Source: Nevskiaceae bacterium
GTDB taxonomy: Bacteria; Pseudomonadota; Gammaproteobacteria; Nevskiales; Nevskiaceae
Assembly: GCA_004297005.1 (NCBI GenBank)
Contig: SCVA01000005.1
Span: 1 to 64,000 of the forward strand
Length of the DNA: 64,000 nucleotides
Direction: 5' to 3'
Translations under genes and position numbers: made by a program
Part shown: positions 8,305-17,611 of the stretch, one piece after another
Position numbering within the stretch: position 1 is the first letter of the stretch
Layout: each line of letters begins with the position of its first letter
The notes under the pieces: generated by a model
Databases searched by the model: none
The model's input: only the letters and a program-made list of their open reading frames with translations
What the model was told of the DNA's origin: nothing

Positions 8305-9561
8305 TCAGGCCGGGGCGCGCGGCGCGCGGATCAGCAGGGTCATCACTCCGGCGGCCAGCGCCACGCCGAGAAACACCGTGAACGGTTGGGCATATCCGCC
8401 GCTGCGGTCGTAGGCCAGGCCGACATAGCTGATCGCCGCCAGGCTGCAGACCATGTTGATGGGATTCATCAGGCCCATGACAGTGCCGAACGAGCGCGGG
8501 CCGAAACGCTCGGCGATGATCGCCGCCCAGACCGGCAGCTCACCGCCTAGCGCGAATCCGGCGAGACCGCAGACCATCAACAGCCAGCCAAAGTCCGGCT
8601 GCACGATCAGCGTCACCAGTTGCAGCAAGGTAAACGCCACTACCGCGAGCAGCAGCCAGCGTTTGTCGACACGCTCGGCCAGGGCGCCGAACAGCAGCTT
8701 GCCGAGAATGGAGCACACCGACAGGCTGGAAACCAGCAGCGCGGCCTTCTTGGCGTCGATACCGGCATCGGCCGCGTAGGGCACCAGGGAGGCCAGCACC
8801 GACTGGGTGACGGCGAAGGTAAGCCCGACGGAAAGTCCGATGCACCAGAAATCGCGCTGCCGCAGCAATCGACCGACCGTCCACTCCGGCCCGACCGGAC
8901 TCGCCTTCGGGACGACGGCCTGGTCAGGACTCTGTGCCGCACCGTCCGGCAGCAGCCCCAGATCCTGCGGGCGGTCGCGCACCACCCATAGCGCCAGCGC
9001 GCCGACGATCAACAGCACCAGGCCGGCCTGGAGCATCAGCGCCTGGCGCCAGCCGTAGGCTTCGATGTTGTAGGCGATCAGCGGCACCAGCAGGGTGCCG
9101 CCGACCGAGGTGCCGACTGCCACCACGCCCAGGGCACGGCCGCGTCGCCGCTCGAACCAGCGCGAGGCCAGGGTATTGGCGGTCAGCGGACCGATCATCG
9201 CCGCGCCCGAGCCCAGCACCAGCAGGGTCGCCAGCGCCATCCAGCCCAGGCTGGGCGCCAGCGCGATGGCGACCAGGCCGGTGGCCATCCAGGCGGCGCC
9301 GAACAGCATCACGGCGCGGGCCGAGCGGCGGTCAAGCAGGCGGCCGATCAGCGGGGCCGACAGGCCCATGCCGACGATGAACAGGGCCAGCCCCTTGTTG
9401 GCATCGCCACGGGAAATGCCGAACTCCTGCTCCAGCGGCTTCACGAACAGGCCGAAGGCGTAGGTGGTGCTGCCGATGGCGAACATCTCGCCGACGAACA
9501 CCGCCAGCACCAGCCACCAGCCGTAGTAGAGACCTGTTGCCGCTTGCGGGGCGATGCCCAT
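8305..9561 (-). CDS. MFS transporter
   Basis: A 418-residue twelve-helix major facilitator protein. It has paired six-helix halves, a loop motif LIGRLLDRRSAR after helix 2 and a charged central loop near residue 200. It resembles the oxalate/monocarboxylate-type MFS carriers found beside aromatic and steroid catabolism genes. It lies between the WS/DGAT and SnoaL-like genes in the same direction, suggesting uptake of a steroid or a degradation intermediate. Substrate and direction of transport are unknown. Confidence 0.8.
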   Translation of the reverse strand: MGIAPQAATGLYYGWWLVLAVFVGEMFAIGSTTYAFGLFVKPLEQEFGISRGDANKGLALFIVGMGLSAPLIGRLLDRRSARAVMLFGAAWMATGLVAIALAPSLGWMALATLLVLGSGAAMIGPLTANTLASRWFERRRGRALGVVAVGTSVGGTLLVPLIAYNIEAYGWRQALMLQAGLVLLIVGALALWVVRDRPQDLGLLPDGAAQSPDQAVVPKASPVGPEWTVGRLLRQRDFWCIGLSVGLTFAVTQSVLASLVPYAADAGIDAKKAALLVSSLSVCSILGKLLFGALAERVDKRWLLLAVVAFTLLQLVTLIVQPDFGWLLMVCGLAGFALGGELPVWAAIIAERFGPRSFGTVMGLMNPINMVCSLAAISYVGLAYDRSGGYAQPFTVFLGVALAAGVMTLLIRAPRAPA

Positions 9562-9616
9562 GCCGTGACTCCTGCTGGTGTGCCTGCAGGCCGCCAGGCG
9601 GCCGGCGCCGGATCGC

Positions 9617-10069
9617 TCAGCGCCTGAGCGCCTTCTGCATCCACTCCGGCATGTTGTGCTCGTAGCTCTTGCGCTCGACGCGCTCGCTGATCCGCCAGCC
9701 CTGCGCGGTGCGACGGTAGCGGTCGAGGTACCAGAGGCCGAGGAACATGGTCTCGGTCCTACCCTCCGGCGTCGGCACCACCATCGGATTGAAGCAGGCG
9801 ACCTTGCCGCTGGCCTCGTCGCCGTTCAATTCGAACAGCGTGTTGCCGATGAAATGCATGTAGCCCGGGAAATGTTGCAAGGCCTGCGGCAGCCAGGCCT
9901 TGATGGTCGGGTAGTCGCCCTGGATGCCGCCCATCGCCGTGTAGTCGATGTGCGCGTCCGGCGTGAACACGCCGTCGAGTTTCCCCCAGTCGCGCTCGTC
10001 GATGGCGTAGGCGTAGGCGGTGACCAGGTGCAGCAGCTCGGCGCGGTCGGAGAGCTCTTGCAGGTCCAT
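9617..10069 (-). CDS. SnoaL-like / NTF2-fold protein
   Basis: A 150-residue protein of the SnoaL-like polyketide-cyclase or dehydratase superfamily. Typical features are YAIDERDWGKLDGVFTPDA near the start and a long HFIGNTLFELNGDEA strand. The NTF2-like fold is shared with ketosteroid isomerases and bile-acid dehydratases. It is only 3 bp downstream of the ketosteroid isomerase gene, so it is probably co-transcribed and acts on a steroid or a ring-cleavage product. Whether it is a dehydratase, an isomerase or non-catalytic cannot be decided. Confidence 0.7.
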   Translation of the reverse strand: MDLQELSDRAELLHLVTAYAYAIDERDWGKLDGVFTPDAHIDYTAMGGIQGDYPTIKAWLPQALQHFPGYMHFIGNTLFELNGDEASGKVACFNPMVVPTPEGRTETMFLGLWYLDRYRRTAQGWRISERVERKSYEHNMPEWMQKALRR

Positions 10070-10072
10070 GAC

Positions 10073-10462
10073 TCAGGCCGGAGCCTTGAGCAGCACCATA
10101 TCGCTCTTGCCCCAGAAGGCGCGCATCGAGGTGAACTTGCCTTCCTCGTTGAAGGTCATCACGTCGATCACCTGGATGATCGCCTCGCCGGTCGGCATGT
10201 TGAGCTGCACGTCGAAGGCCATCGCCGCGGAATTGCCATGCGAAGCGCGGATCGGTGCGGCCAGCTTGAGCTTGGCACCGGTGGCGACTGCCATCTTGTA
10301 GAAGGCGGCGACCTCGGCCTTGCCGTTCTTCAGCGGGCTTCCTACCGGATCTTCCACCGTGGCGTCATCGGCGTAGAGCGCGGCAATGGCATCGGGATCG
10401 GCACGGTTGAAGCAGTCGATATAGGCCTGCATGGCCGCCTTCATTACTTGTTCGCTGGGCAT
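10073..10462 (-). CDS. ksi: Delta5-3-ketosteroid isomerase
   Basis: A 129-residue NTF2-fold protein closely resembling the classical Comamonas ketosteroid isomerase. The oxyanion-hole Tyr14, the general base Asp38 (ATVEDPVGS) and the second oxyanion residue Asp100 (VIDVMTF) all fall where expected, and the MRAFWG block is conserved. The enzyme moves the double bond from delta5 to delta4 in 3-ketosteroids. The ATG at 10462 has GGAGGAG upstream; the frame remains open further upstream without support. It is the first gene of the minus-strand run ksi, SnoaL, MFS, WS/DGAT, DUF3565 and diverges from the LuxR-type regulator. Confidence 0.88.
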   Translation of the reverse strand: MPSEQVMKAAMQAYIDCFNRADPDAIAALYADDATVEDPVGSPLKNGKAEVAAFYKMAVATGAKLKLAAPIRASHGNSAAMAFDVQLNMPTGEAIIQVIDVMTFNEEGKFTSMRAFWGKSDMVLLKAPA

Positions 10463-10571
10463 TACGGGTCTCCTCCCGCCAGCCACCGGATTGCGGCTGT
10501 TAGCCCGACGATGTTCCGCTCTGAACCAATCGCCAGAATCGTCCGGACGGGTGATTGGGCCGATGTTTTTC

Positions 10572-10622
10572 TTGACGCGGAGGGTGCTCAGGGCATATTG
10601 ATAATCCGTTCTCAAAATTGAT
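10572..10622 (+). promoter_or_regulatory. Candidate promoter with 20-bp-spaced ATTGAT repeats
   Basis: In the divergent ksi/luxR-type intergenic region, TTGACG (10572-10577) is followed 18 bp later by TATTGA (10596-10601), a plausible sigma-70 promoter reading toward the regulator. ATTGAT occurs at 10597 and again at 10617, two helical turns apart, and could be a regulator site. Assigned by eye only. Confidence 0.3.
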
Positions 10623-10689
10623 CCCGGCGGATGCGTCCGCTAGGACGTGTATGCCCAGCCAGAGGCAGTAGCAGGAGGAGAGTCAGGCT

Positions 10690-11895
10690 ATGCCGTCGCC
10701 AGCAAAAGTCACCAATATCCAGGTCGCGGCCCGGAAGATGGCCCCTGTCAGCAATGCAACGGAGCCCGCCGTGAGCCTCGACGACTATGACCGTCTACTG
10801 GGTGCGCTGTACCAGGGTTCGCTGGAGTCGCCGCCCTGGCAGGGCGCGCTGCAACTGCTGCGCGACCAACTGAAGTCCGCCCACGTCACCTTGATGCTGC
10901 GCCCGCCCTCGCCGGAAAGCACCGGCGTGATGATCAACACCGGCGTGGTGACCCAGCAGGGCGTGGATTCCTACGAAACCCACTTCTTCGCGCTCGATCC
11001 CTTTGTGCGGCTGTCGGAAGGCCAGGTGGTCACCGCCGAGGAACTGATCGGCAAGCAGTGGCTGCAGAGCACCGTGTATCAGGAATACCTGAAGCCGCTG
11101 GACGTGCGTCACCTGCTCGGCGCCGACATCTACACCAAGGACGGCATCGAATGCCGCCTGCGCATCACCCGCGGCCACGATGCCGCGCCGTTCTCGGAGG
11201 CCGACAAGAGCCTGGTCAAGCGCCTGCTGCCGCACCTCAAGCGCTCGATCCAGATCCACGCGCAGCTCGACTTCCTCGAGTGCGAGCGCGCGCTGTTCGC
11301 CGGTGCGGTCAACCGCCTGCTGCTGGGCATGGTCAGCTTCGATCAGAACGGCACGATCATCGAGACCAATCCCGAAGCCCGCCGCATCCTCAGCGAAAAG
11401 GACGGCATCTGGCTCGCCGGCAACAATCTCTGCCTGGACAACAGCCAGGAAAGCCGCGACCTACAGCGCCTGCTGCGTCAGGCCTTGAGTGGCGCCAGCA
11501 TCAATGACGAAGGCCCGGGCATGGTCGAAGCCATGGCGGTCACCCGCCCTTCCGGCCGCGCCAAGTTGGGCGTGCTGGTGAAGGCGGTGCCGATGGGACA
11601 GTTCTCCGAGAGCAAGCAGCGCCCGGCGGTGGTGGTGTTCCTGCGCGATCCGGAATCCAACGCCGCACAACCCTCGCAGGAGCTGGTGCGCCGCCTGTTC
11701 GGCCTGACCCGCATGGAAGCGCAACTGGCACTGCTGCTTACCGAGGGCCTGACCCTCGACGAAGCGGCGGAGAAGATGAACGTGCGGCGCAATACCGCCC
11801 GCACGCATCTGCGCTCGATCTTCTGCAAGACCGGCGTGACCCGGCAGACCATGCTGGTGCGCCTGCTGCTCAACAGCGTGATCTCGCTGGGATGA
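10690..11895 (+). CDS. LuxR-family transcriptional regulator (TeiR-like)
   Basis: A 401-residue protein whose C-terminus (about 330-400) is a LuxR-type helix-turn-helix: LFGLTRMEAQLALLLTEG, then LDEAAEKMNVRRNTARTHL. The N-terminal ~200 residues resemble a ligand- or PAS-like sensing domain with no identifiable motif, and a PAS-like segment lies near 205-300. Size and layout match TeiR, the LuxR-type activator of testosterone catabolism in Comamonas. Its position between steroid genes fits that role, but this is inference. The start at 10690 has AGGAGGAGAG about 8 nt upstream; an in-frame ATG at 10738 is less well placed. Confidence 0.75.
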   Translation: MPSPAKVTNIQVAARKMAPVSNATEPAVSLDDYDRLLGALYQGSLESPPWQGALQLLRDQLKSAHVTLMLRPPSPESTGVMINTGVVTQQGVDSYETHFFALDPFVRLSEGQVVTAEELIGKQWLQSTVYQEYLKPLDVRHLLGADIYTKDGIECRLRITRGHDAAPFSEADKSLVKRLLPHLKRSIQIHAQLDFLECERALFAGAVNRLLLGMVSFDQNGTIIETNPEARRILSEKDGIWLAGNNLCLDNSQESRDLQRLLRQALSGASINDEGPGMVEAMAVTRPSGRAKLGVLVKAVPMGQFSESKQRPAVVVFLRDPESNAAQPSQELVRRLFGLTRMEAQLALLLTEGLTLDEAAEKMNVRRNTARTHLRSIFCKTGVTRQTMLVRLLLNSVISLG

Positions 11896-11940
11896 GCGGC
11901 GAAATCTGCGGCGGCGCGCCGGCGCAAATCGGCGCACCCG

Positions 11941-14133
11941 CTACACGAACGCGCTGATCCGCTCCTCGCGCATCTGCTGGGAGCGCAGCATCTGCGCGAA
12001 CGCCGGGGCTGGCACCGGCTTGCACAGGTAGTAGCCCTGGAACTCGTCGCAGCGGGTGCTGCGCAGGAACTCGAAGTGCGCTGCCGTCTCGATGCCCTCG
12101 GCGAGCACCCGCAAGCCCAGGCTGTGCGCCAGGGAAATCACCGCGCGGACAATGGTGGCCGATTCGGGATCGCGTGGCGCGGCCAGCAGGAAGCTACGGT
12201 CGATCTTCAGGCAGTGCACGCGGAAACGCTGCAGATAGCTCAGGCTGGAATAGCCGGTGCCGAAATCGTCCATCGAGATCAGCACGCCCAGTTCGCGCAG
12301 ACGCGCCAGCATCGCCGCGGCCTTCTCGCCGTCCTGCATCACCGCGCTTTCGGTGATCTCCAGTTCCAGGCATTCCGGCGCCAAACCGGTCTCGGCCAGC
12401 ACCTCGGATACCAGCTCGGCGATGTCGCCGCGCGCCAGTTGCCGGGGCGAGAGATTCACCGACACCGGCAGCGACGGCAGGCCCTGCTGCTGCCAGGCGC
12501 GCGCCTGCGCGCAGGCGGTGCGCAGCACCCACTCGCCGATCGGCACAATCAGGCCGGTCTCCTCGGCGAGCGGGATGAAGCGGCCGGGCGGGATCAGACC
12601 TTCGGGACTCTGCCAGCGCACCAGGGCCTCGACCCCGACGATGCGGCCGCTGGCCAGCTCGTACTTCGGCTCGTAGTGCAGCACGAACTCCCGGCGCTCC
12701 ACCGCCTGGTGCAGGCGCATCAGCAGGTCCAGGCCGCCGGTACCCTGCGGTGCCATTTCCGAGGAAAAGAACTGGACGTTGTTGCGGCCGAATTCCTTGG
12801 CCCGGTACATGGCGGCATCGGCGCCACGCAGCAGGGACTTGAGGTCGGCGCCGTCCTGCGGCGCCAGGCTGACGCCGATGCTGCAGGTCAGGCTCAACTC
12901 GCGGCCGGCGACACGACAGGGCTGGGCGACCGCCAAGCGCAGGCGGCTGGCGATGTGCTCCGCCTGCGCCCGGCACATGGGCGCCGCCAGCAGCACCACG
13001 AACTCGTCGCCGCCCAGCCGCGACACCATGTCGCGGTCCCGGACCGCCTGCTGCAGGCGGCGGGCCACGATCTGCAGCAGGTGATCGCCGGCTTCGTGTC
13101 CCAGGCTGTCGTTGACCAGCTTGAACTGATCCAGGTCGATGAACACCAGTGCCGGCCCCTCGCCCGCCGAGGGCTGCGCCAGCACATGGCTGACCCGCTC
13201 ATGCAGCAATAGCCGGTTGGGCAGGCCGGTCACGGCGTCGTGGGTGGCCTGGTGTCGCATCTGCAAGTCATGGCGCTTGCGCTCGGTGATGTCTTCCACC
13301 GTGCCTTCGTAGAACAGCAGATGGCCGTCGGCGTCGCGGACCTCGCGGGCGTTTTCGGAAATCCAGATCACGCTGCCGTCGCGACGGTAGATCTCGGATT
13401 CGAAGTTGGTGACATAGCCCTGCCGCTCCAGCGCCTCGACGAAGTCGGCGCGGCGACGCGGTTCGACGTAGAGCTGGTGATCGATGTCACGCAGGCTGGC
13501 GATCAGTTCGGCCGGCGAGTCGTAGCCGTACATGCGTGCCAGCGCGGGGTTTACGGTGACATAGCCGTCGCGCTGGGTGGACTGGAAAATGCCCTCAATG
13601 GCGTTCTCGAAGATGCTGCGGTAGCGACGCTCGGCCTCGGCCAGTGATTGCTCGACCTGGCGACGTCGGGAATTGTCCTGGACGATGGCCTCGACGGCGA
13701 TCACCGAGCCATCCTCGGAATAGGCCCCGGCGCCGCGCTCCAGCACCCAGCGCAGCTCACCGCTGGCGTGGACGATGCGGTATTCGATTTCGTAACGCTG
13801 GCGGCGCTCCAGCGCGCTGGTGATCGCCAGGCTGACCGCCTCGCGGTCGTCGGGATATCGCAGGTCGTGGAAGGTCAGACCGGCGAGCTCGCTCAAGGCC
13901 TGCGGCGAGTATCCGGTGAGCGCCAGACAACCCTCGCTGACGAAATCCAGGGCCCAGCGGCCATCGCAACGGGCGCGATACACCATGCCGTCGAGATTGG
14001 ACAGCAGGGTCGCCAGGGGGTGGCCCCGCTGTCGCGTGCCACTGGCCAGACTGGAAGGGAGTTCTTGCTGAACCCGGAGGGCACGCATGGGACTGACACG
14101 GAACAGATTGCCAGCCTTCGCAGCAATGGTCAT
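11941..14133 (-). CDS. PAS-PAS-GGDEF-EAL cyclic-di-GMP signalling protein
   Basis: A 730-residue regulator with two PAS domains (about 45-160 and 170-285), a GGDEF domain and an EAL domain (about 470-715). GGDEF is intact at 374-378 and is preceded by the inhibitory RxxD site (365-368), exactly five residues upstream. The EAL domain keeps EAL, the NLSPRQL Asn, [24 protein letters not shown] and AEGIET, so both cyclase and phosphodiesterase activities look possible. No membrane helices are evident, so it is probably cytoplasmic. ATG 14133 was chosen at the start of the coherent protein; the open frame continues to 14265 inside the neighbouring gene. It is convergent with the LuxR-type gene. 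Confidence 0.85.
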   Translation of the reverse strand: MTIAAKAGNLFRVSPMRALRVQQELPSSLASGTRQRGHPLATLLSNLDGMVYRARCDGRWALDFVSEGCLALTGYSPQALSELAGLTFHDLRYPDDREAVSLAITSALERRQRYEIEYRIVHASGELRWVLERGAGAYSEDGSVIAVEAIVQDNSRRRQVEQSLAEAERRYRSIFENAIEGIFQSTQRDGYVTVNPALARMYGYDSPAELIASLRDIDHQLYVEPRRRADFVEALERQGYVTNFESEIYRRDGSVIWISENAREVRDADGHLLFYEGTVEDITERKRHDLQMRHQATHDAVTGLPNRLLLHERVSHVLAQPSAGEGPALVFIDLDQFKLVNDSLGHEAGDHLLQIVARRLQQAVRDRDMVSRLGGDEFVVLLAAPMCRAQAEHIASRLRLAVAQPCRVAGRELSLTCSIGVSLAPQDGADLKSLLRGADAAMYRAKEFGRNNVQFFSSEMAPQGTGGLDLLMRLHQAVERREFVLHYEPKYELASGRIVGVEALVRWQSPEGLIPPGRFIPLAEETGLIVPIGEWVLRTACAQARAWQQQGLPSLPVSVNLSPRQLARGDIAELVSEVLAETGLAPECLELEITESAVMQDGEKAAAMLARLRELGVLISMDDFGTGYSSLSYLQRFRVHCLKIDRSFLLAAPRDPESATIVRAVISLAHSLGLRVLAEGIETAAHFEFLRSTRCDEFQGYYLCKPVPAPAFAQMLRSQQMREERISAFV

Positions 14134-14197
14134 GCCATCGGTTTCGCCGCCGCCGCCGGCGCGGCCGGCAGGGTCAGATTTGCCAGCCGGACGGCGG

Positions 14198-14644
14198 CTA
14201 GGCGCTCCGGTTCCAGCGCAACTGCCGCTCGCGCACCGCCAAGAACAACGCCATGGCGAAGGCAAAGCTGGTGAAGAGGCTCATCACGAAGTACCACCAG
14301 CCGAGCTTCATGCCGCTGCGGCGGGCATCGGCGATGGTCCACATCGGGAGCAGCAAGAGGTTGGCGAAGATCAGGTCCTGGCCACCGGAAGCCGAAGCCG
14401 GGTTGACGAACAGCAGCGTGGTCCAGTGCCACCAGCCGGCCTGATCACCGTAGCCGCGCATGTACTGGAAGTTGAAGTACCAGCCGACCAGCAGCGCCGC
14501 CAGCGCGATCAGGTAGTAGGCCCATTCGAACAGACAGGCGCCACTGGCCCGGCCGCCAGCCGCGTACAGCGGGCGATTGACCACGAACACCACGGCGACG
14601 GTGGCGAGGCCGAGCAGCACATAGAAGATTTCGTTCGGAGACAC
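14198..14644 (-). CDS. DUF2834-type membrane protein
   Basis: A 148-residue protein with about four hydrophobic helices (near 5-22, 40-60, 90-105 and 115-138). It has DUF2834-like features: a [18 protein letters not shown] block and [16 protein letters not shown]. The function is unknown. It lies 24 bp downstream of the P450 gene in the same direction and is probably co-transcribed with it. A role in delivering hydrophobic substrate or anchoring an electron-transfer partner is speculation. Confidence 0.65.
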   Translation of the reverse strand: MSPNEIFYVLLGLATVAVVFVVNRPLYAAGGRASGACLFEWAYYLIALAALLVGWYFNFQYMRGYGDQAGWWHWTTLLFVNPASASGGQDLIFANLLLLPMWTIADARRSGMKLGWWYFVMSLFTSFAFAMALFLAVRERQLRWNRSA

Positions 14645-14668
14645 GGCGACCTCCTGGGCGGAAATCGC

Positions 14669-16036
14669 TTAGTGGCGCAGCCCCTTGACCCGAACCTTGA
14701 AGTCCATCGCCGGGCCAGGAGTCGGCGCGGTCTTGGTCTTCAGCTCGTAGTTGGGCGACTCCAGCTCCAGGTCGAGCTTGTAGAACAAGCGCGCCATCGA
14801 CAGCGCGATTTGCACTTCCGCCAAGCTCTTGCCGAGACAGGTGTGGGGTCCACGGCCGTAAGGCGAGTAAGCCCCTGACTGGAGATGCTCGGCACGCGGC
14901 TTCTGGTAGCGGTCGATGTCGAACTTGCGGGCGTCCGGGTAGTACTCGTCCATGAAGTGCGGGACGCTGGTGCCGATGTAGATCATCTCGCCTTCCTTGA
15001 TCTGGTGACCTTCAAAGACGAAATCCTTGGTGGCGGTACGCATCTGCGCCACCGCGATCGGGTACAGGCGCATGGTCTCCATGATCGCGCCCTGCAGCGC
15101 CGGCAGCTTCTTGAGCAGCCCGTCCTCGTCCACCTCGCCCTCGGCGAACAGCGCATCGACCTCGGCCAGCACCCGTGCCTTCACCTCGGGGTGCTTGAGC
15201 ACGGTGTAGACGATAGCGGCGGTGGTGTTGGCGACGGTGTCCAGACCGGCGACATAGGGGCCAGTCAAGGTGACAATCAGGTTGTTCTCCGGCATCACTT
15301 CCGGTTGCTCGACATGTGCCGCGTAAACATCGTCGATCAGGTTGCGCTCCTCCGGCGTGATCTTTCCGTAGCGCGCCTTGGCGTTGGCGATCATCTGCTC
15401 GCCCAGCTCAAACACCCGCGCCTTGGCCTTCTTGTACTGCGGCCGCTTGAGCAGGATCTTCGGGCGCTGGCGGGTAACCAGCACGTTGAGGATGTAGAGG
15501 ATGGTGGTACGGATGTCCTTCACATATTCCAGGGGCGCGGCACCGGTGAGGATGGTGCCGAGCTGATCGACCACCATGTACTGCATGGCTTCGACCACCG
15601 GGATGTCCTTGCCCACCGGCCAGTCGCGCTTCATGGCGCCGTCGGTGATCGCCACCAGTTCGTTGTAGCGGCCCTTGATCGATTCCTTGGAGTAGCCGTT
15701 GCGCATGATGTCGCGCAACTGCTTGTGGCTCTCGCCATCTTCGCCGGTGAGGATCTTGGTGGCGCCGTACTCGTTGACCAGACCCTGCCAGAATTCCTTG
15801 GAACGCAGGCATTCCTTACCTTCGCGGGTGCCCAGGAAGTTGGCGGCCTCGATGCCCGCCATCAGCACGTACTTCTCGCCCAGCACCGACAGCCGGCATA
15901 CCGGCCCGTACTTGCGATAACAGTCAACGAAGAACTGCGCTGGGTCCTTGGCCAGACCCAACAGACTGCCGATGAAGGGCAGGCCAGGAACGACCGGGGT
16001 TTCGCGCAAGGCGACGGGTTGGGCGATGGATGACAT
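14669..16036 (-). CDS. Cytochrome P450
   Basis: A 455-residue heme monooxygenase. It shows the I-helix AGLDT oxygen-activation motif, the K-helix ExxR (ETMR) and the heme loop YGRGPHTCLG with the proximal Cys. The heme-loop Phe is replaced by Tyr, which is tolerated in some families. There is no membrane anchor. ATG 16036 follows GAGGAGC; the open frame upstream (to 16234) has no support. The substrate is not predictable from sequence; a steroid or other lipid fits the locus. Redox partners are not visible nearby. Confidence 0.88.
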   Translation of the reverse strand: MSSIAQPVALRETPVVPGLPFIGSLLGLAKDPAQFFVDCYRKYGPVCRLSVLGEKYVLMAGIEAANFLGTREGKECLRSKEFWQGLVNEYGATKILTGEDGESHKQLRDIMRNGYSKESIKGRYNELVAITDGAMKRDWPVGKDIPVVEAMQYMVVDQLGTILTGAAPLEYVKDIRTTILYILNVLVTRQRPKILLKRPQYKKAKARVFELGEQMIANAKARYGKITPEERNLIDDVYAAHVEQPEVMPENNLIVTLTGPYVAGLDTVANTTAAIVYTVLKHPEVKARVLAEVDALFAEGEVDEDGLLKKLPALQGAIMETMRLYPIAVAQMRTATKDFVFEGHQIKEGEMIYIGTSVPHFMDEYYPDARKFDIDRYQKPRAEHLQSGAYSPYGRGPHTCLGKSLAEVQIALSMARLFYKLDLELESPNYELKTKTAPTPGPAMDFKVRVKGLRH

Positions 16037-16163
16037 GCGGATGCTCCTCAGGGCCCCGGACGGGCGTGATTCCGGAATTTCGAGGACTCTCTCCCAAAAG
16101 TCTCGGAACCGAATACCCGGATTACGGCTTGACGCCATCCAGAACTTGTGTCTGCGCTCTCGG

Positions 16164-17483
16164 TCAGGCCTCGCGACGCACATCCGCCTCGGCGATGGAT
16201 TGCTCCACCAGCCCGGAACGCCACAGCCAGGCATAGAGCAGCACGCCCGGCAGGGCCACCAGGGTGGTCAGCAGGTAGAAATCGACGTAGCCGAAGCTCT
16301 CGATCAGCGCGCCCGCGCTGGTGCCCGTGAGGAAGCGGCCGACGATGGACGCCGCCGCCGACAGTAGCGCGAACTGGGTGGCGGTGAAGGCCAGATTGCA
16401 GAGCGCCGAGAGATAGGCCACCACCACCACGCCGCCGATGCCGCTGGCGATGTTCTCGAAGCCGATGGTGAAGGCCAGAAATTCGTTGCTATGGCCGATG
16501 GCCGCCAGCGCCGCGAAGGACAGATTGGACACCGCCATCAGCACCAGACTCAGCAGCACCGCGCGTTTCATGCCCATCCGCGCGTAGAGCACGCCGCCGA
16601 TGAAAATGCCGACCAGATAGGCGATGAAGCCGAAACCGACATCGTAGGTGGCGATTTCCTCGTTGCTGAAGCCGAGATCGTCGAGCAGCAGGCGCACGGT
16701 GAGATTGGCCAAGGTGTCGCCGATCTTGTGCAGCAGCACGAACAGCAGCACCAGCCAGGCGCCGCGGCGGCGGAAGAACTCGATCAGCGGCGTCAGCACC
16801 GCGTCCAGCGCCTCGCCCAGGCCGCGCCGGCGCGAGGGCGGCGCGTGGTGGCGCGGCGGCTCGCCCATGAACAGGCCCGCCAGTACCGCCGGCAGGGCAA
16901 AGGCGGCGCAGAGCAGGTAGGCCAGCGCCCAGCCGCCGCGATCGGCCACCAACAGCGCCAGGGCACCGGCCGAGACCGAGCCGATGCGCCAGCCGTACTG
17001 CGACATGCCCGAACCGATGCCCAACTGGTGTGGCTCCAGCAGCTCGATACGGTAGGCGTCGATGACGATATCGAAGGTCGCGCCGGCGACGCCGACCAGG
17101 ATCGCCGCCAGCGCCACCGTACCCAGGCTGGCGCCGGGGTCGGCAAAGCCGAGGAAGCTCACTGCCGCCGCCACGCCGGCCGCCGACAGCCACAGCCATG
17201 AGCGGCGCTGGCCGTAGCGGCCCAGCAGCGGCAGGCGCGCGCTGTCCACCAGCGGTGCCCACAGGAACTTGAAGTTGTAGACCAGGAAGGCCAGCGAGAA
17301 GGCGGTGACGCTCTTCTTGCTGATGCCGTCCTGCGCCAGACGGGTGGTCAGCGTCGCGCCGATCATCGCGTAGGGAAAGCCGGAGGAAATTCCGAGCAGC
17401 AGCGCCGCCAGCGGCGCCGATTCGAAGTAGGGACGCAACGATGGCGGCAGCCGCTGGCGCAGGCTCTGGAGTGCGGGGGTCAT
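16164..17483 (-). CDS. AmpG-family MFS permease
   Basis: A 439-residue polytopic protein of the AmpG/acetyl-CoA transporter branch of the MFS. It shows SSGFPYAMIGATLTTRL in helix 1-2, WAPLVDSARLPLLGRYGQRR, a DAYRIELL block and a FENIASGIGGVVVVAYLSALC block. AmpG imports anhydro-muropeptides for cell-wall recycling. Lone homologues with other substrates exist, so the role is tentative. It is a single gene 127 bp upstream of the P450, and it diverges from the lipoprotein at 17612. Confidence 0.72.
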   Translation of the reverse strand: MTPALQSLRQRLPPSLRPYFESAPLAALLLGISSGFPYAMIGATLTTRLAQDGISKKSVTAFSLAFLVYNFKFLWAPLVDSARLPLLGRYGQRRSWLWLSAAGVAAAVSFLGFADPGASLGTVALAAILVGVAGATFDIVIDAYRIELLEPHQLGIGSGMSQYGWRIGSVSAGALALLVADRGGWALAYLLCAAFALPAVLAGLFMGEPPRHHAPPSRRRGLGEALDAVLTPLIEFFRRRGAWLVLLFVLLHKIGDTLANLTVRLLLDDLGFSNEEIATYDVGFGFIAYLVGIFIGGVLYARMGMKRAVLLSLVLMAVSNLSFAALAAIGHSNEFLAFTIGFENIASGIGGVVVVAYLSALCNLAFTATQFALLSAAASIVGRFLTGTSAGALIESFGYVDFYLLTTLVALPGVLLYAWLWRSGLVEQSIAEADVRREA

Positions 17484-17611
17484 TGCCCATGCTAGCGCAG
17501 CGCCGGAGCCCCGGGCCCATGGTGGAGGTTACAAAGCGGTACATGCGGTAACCGCACGCGGCGGATCGGCTGCGGATACTGGCTATGGGCATCACTACTC
17601 GGAGTTCCACC

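Noticed and set aside
12076-13212. Plus-strand frame opposite the GGDEF-EAL gene
   Set aside because: Composition and position mark it as a shadow of the intact signalling gene.
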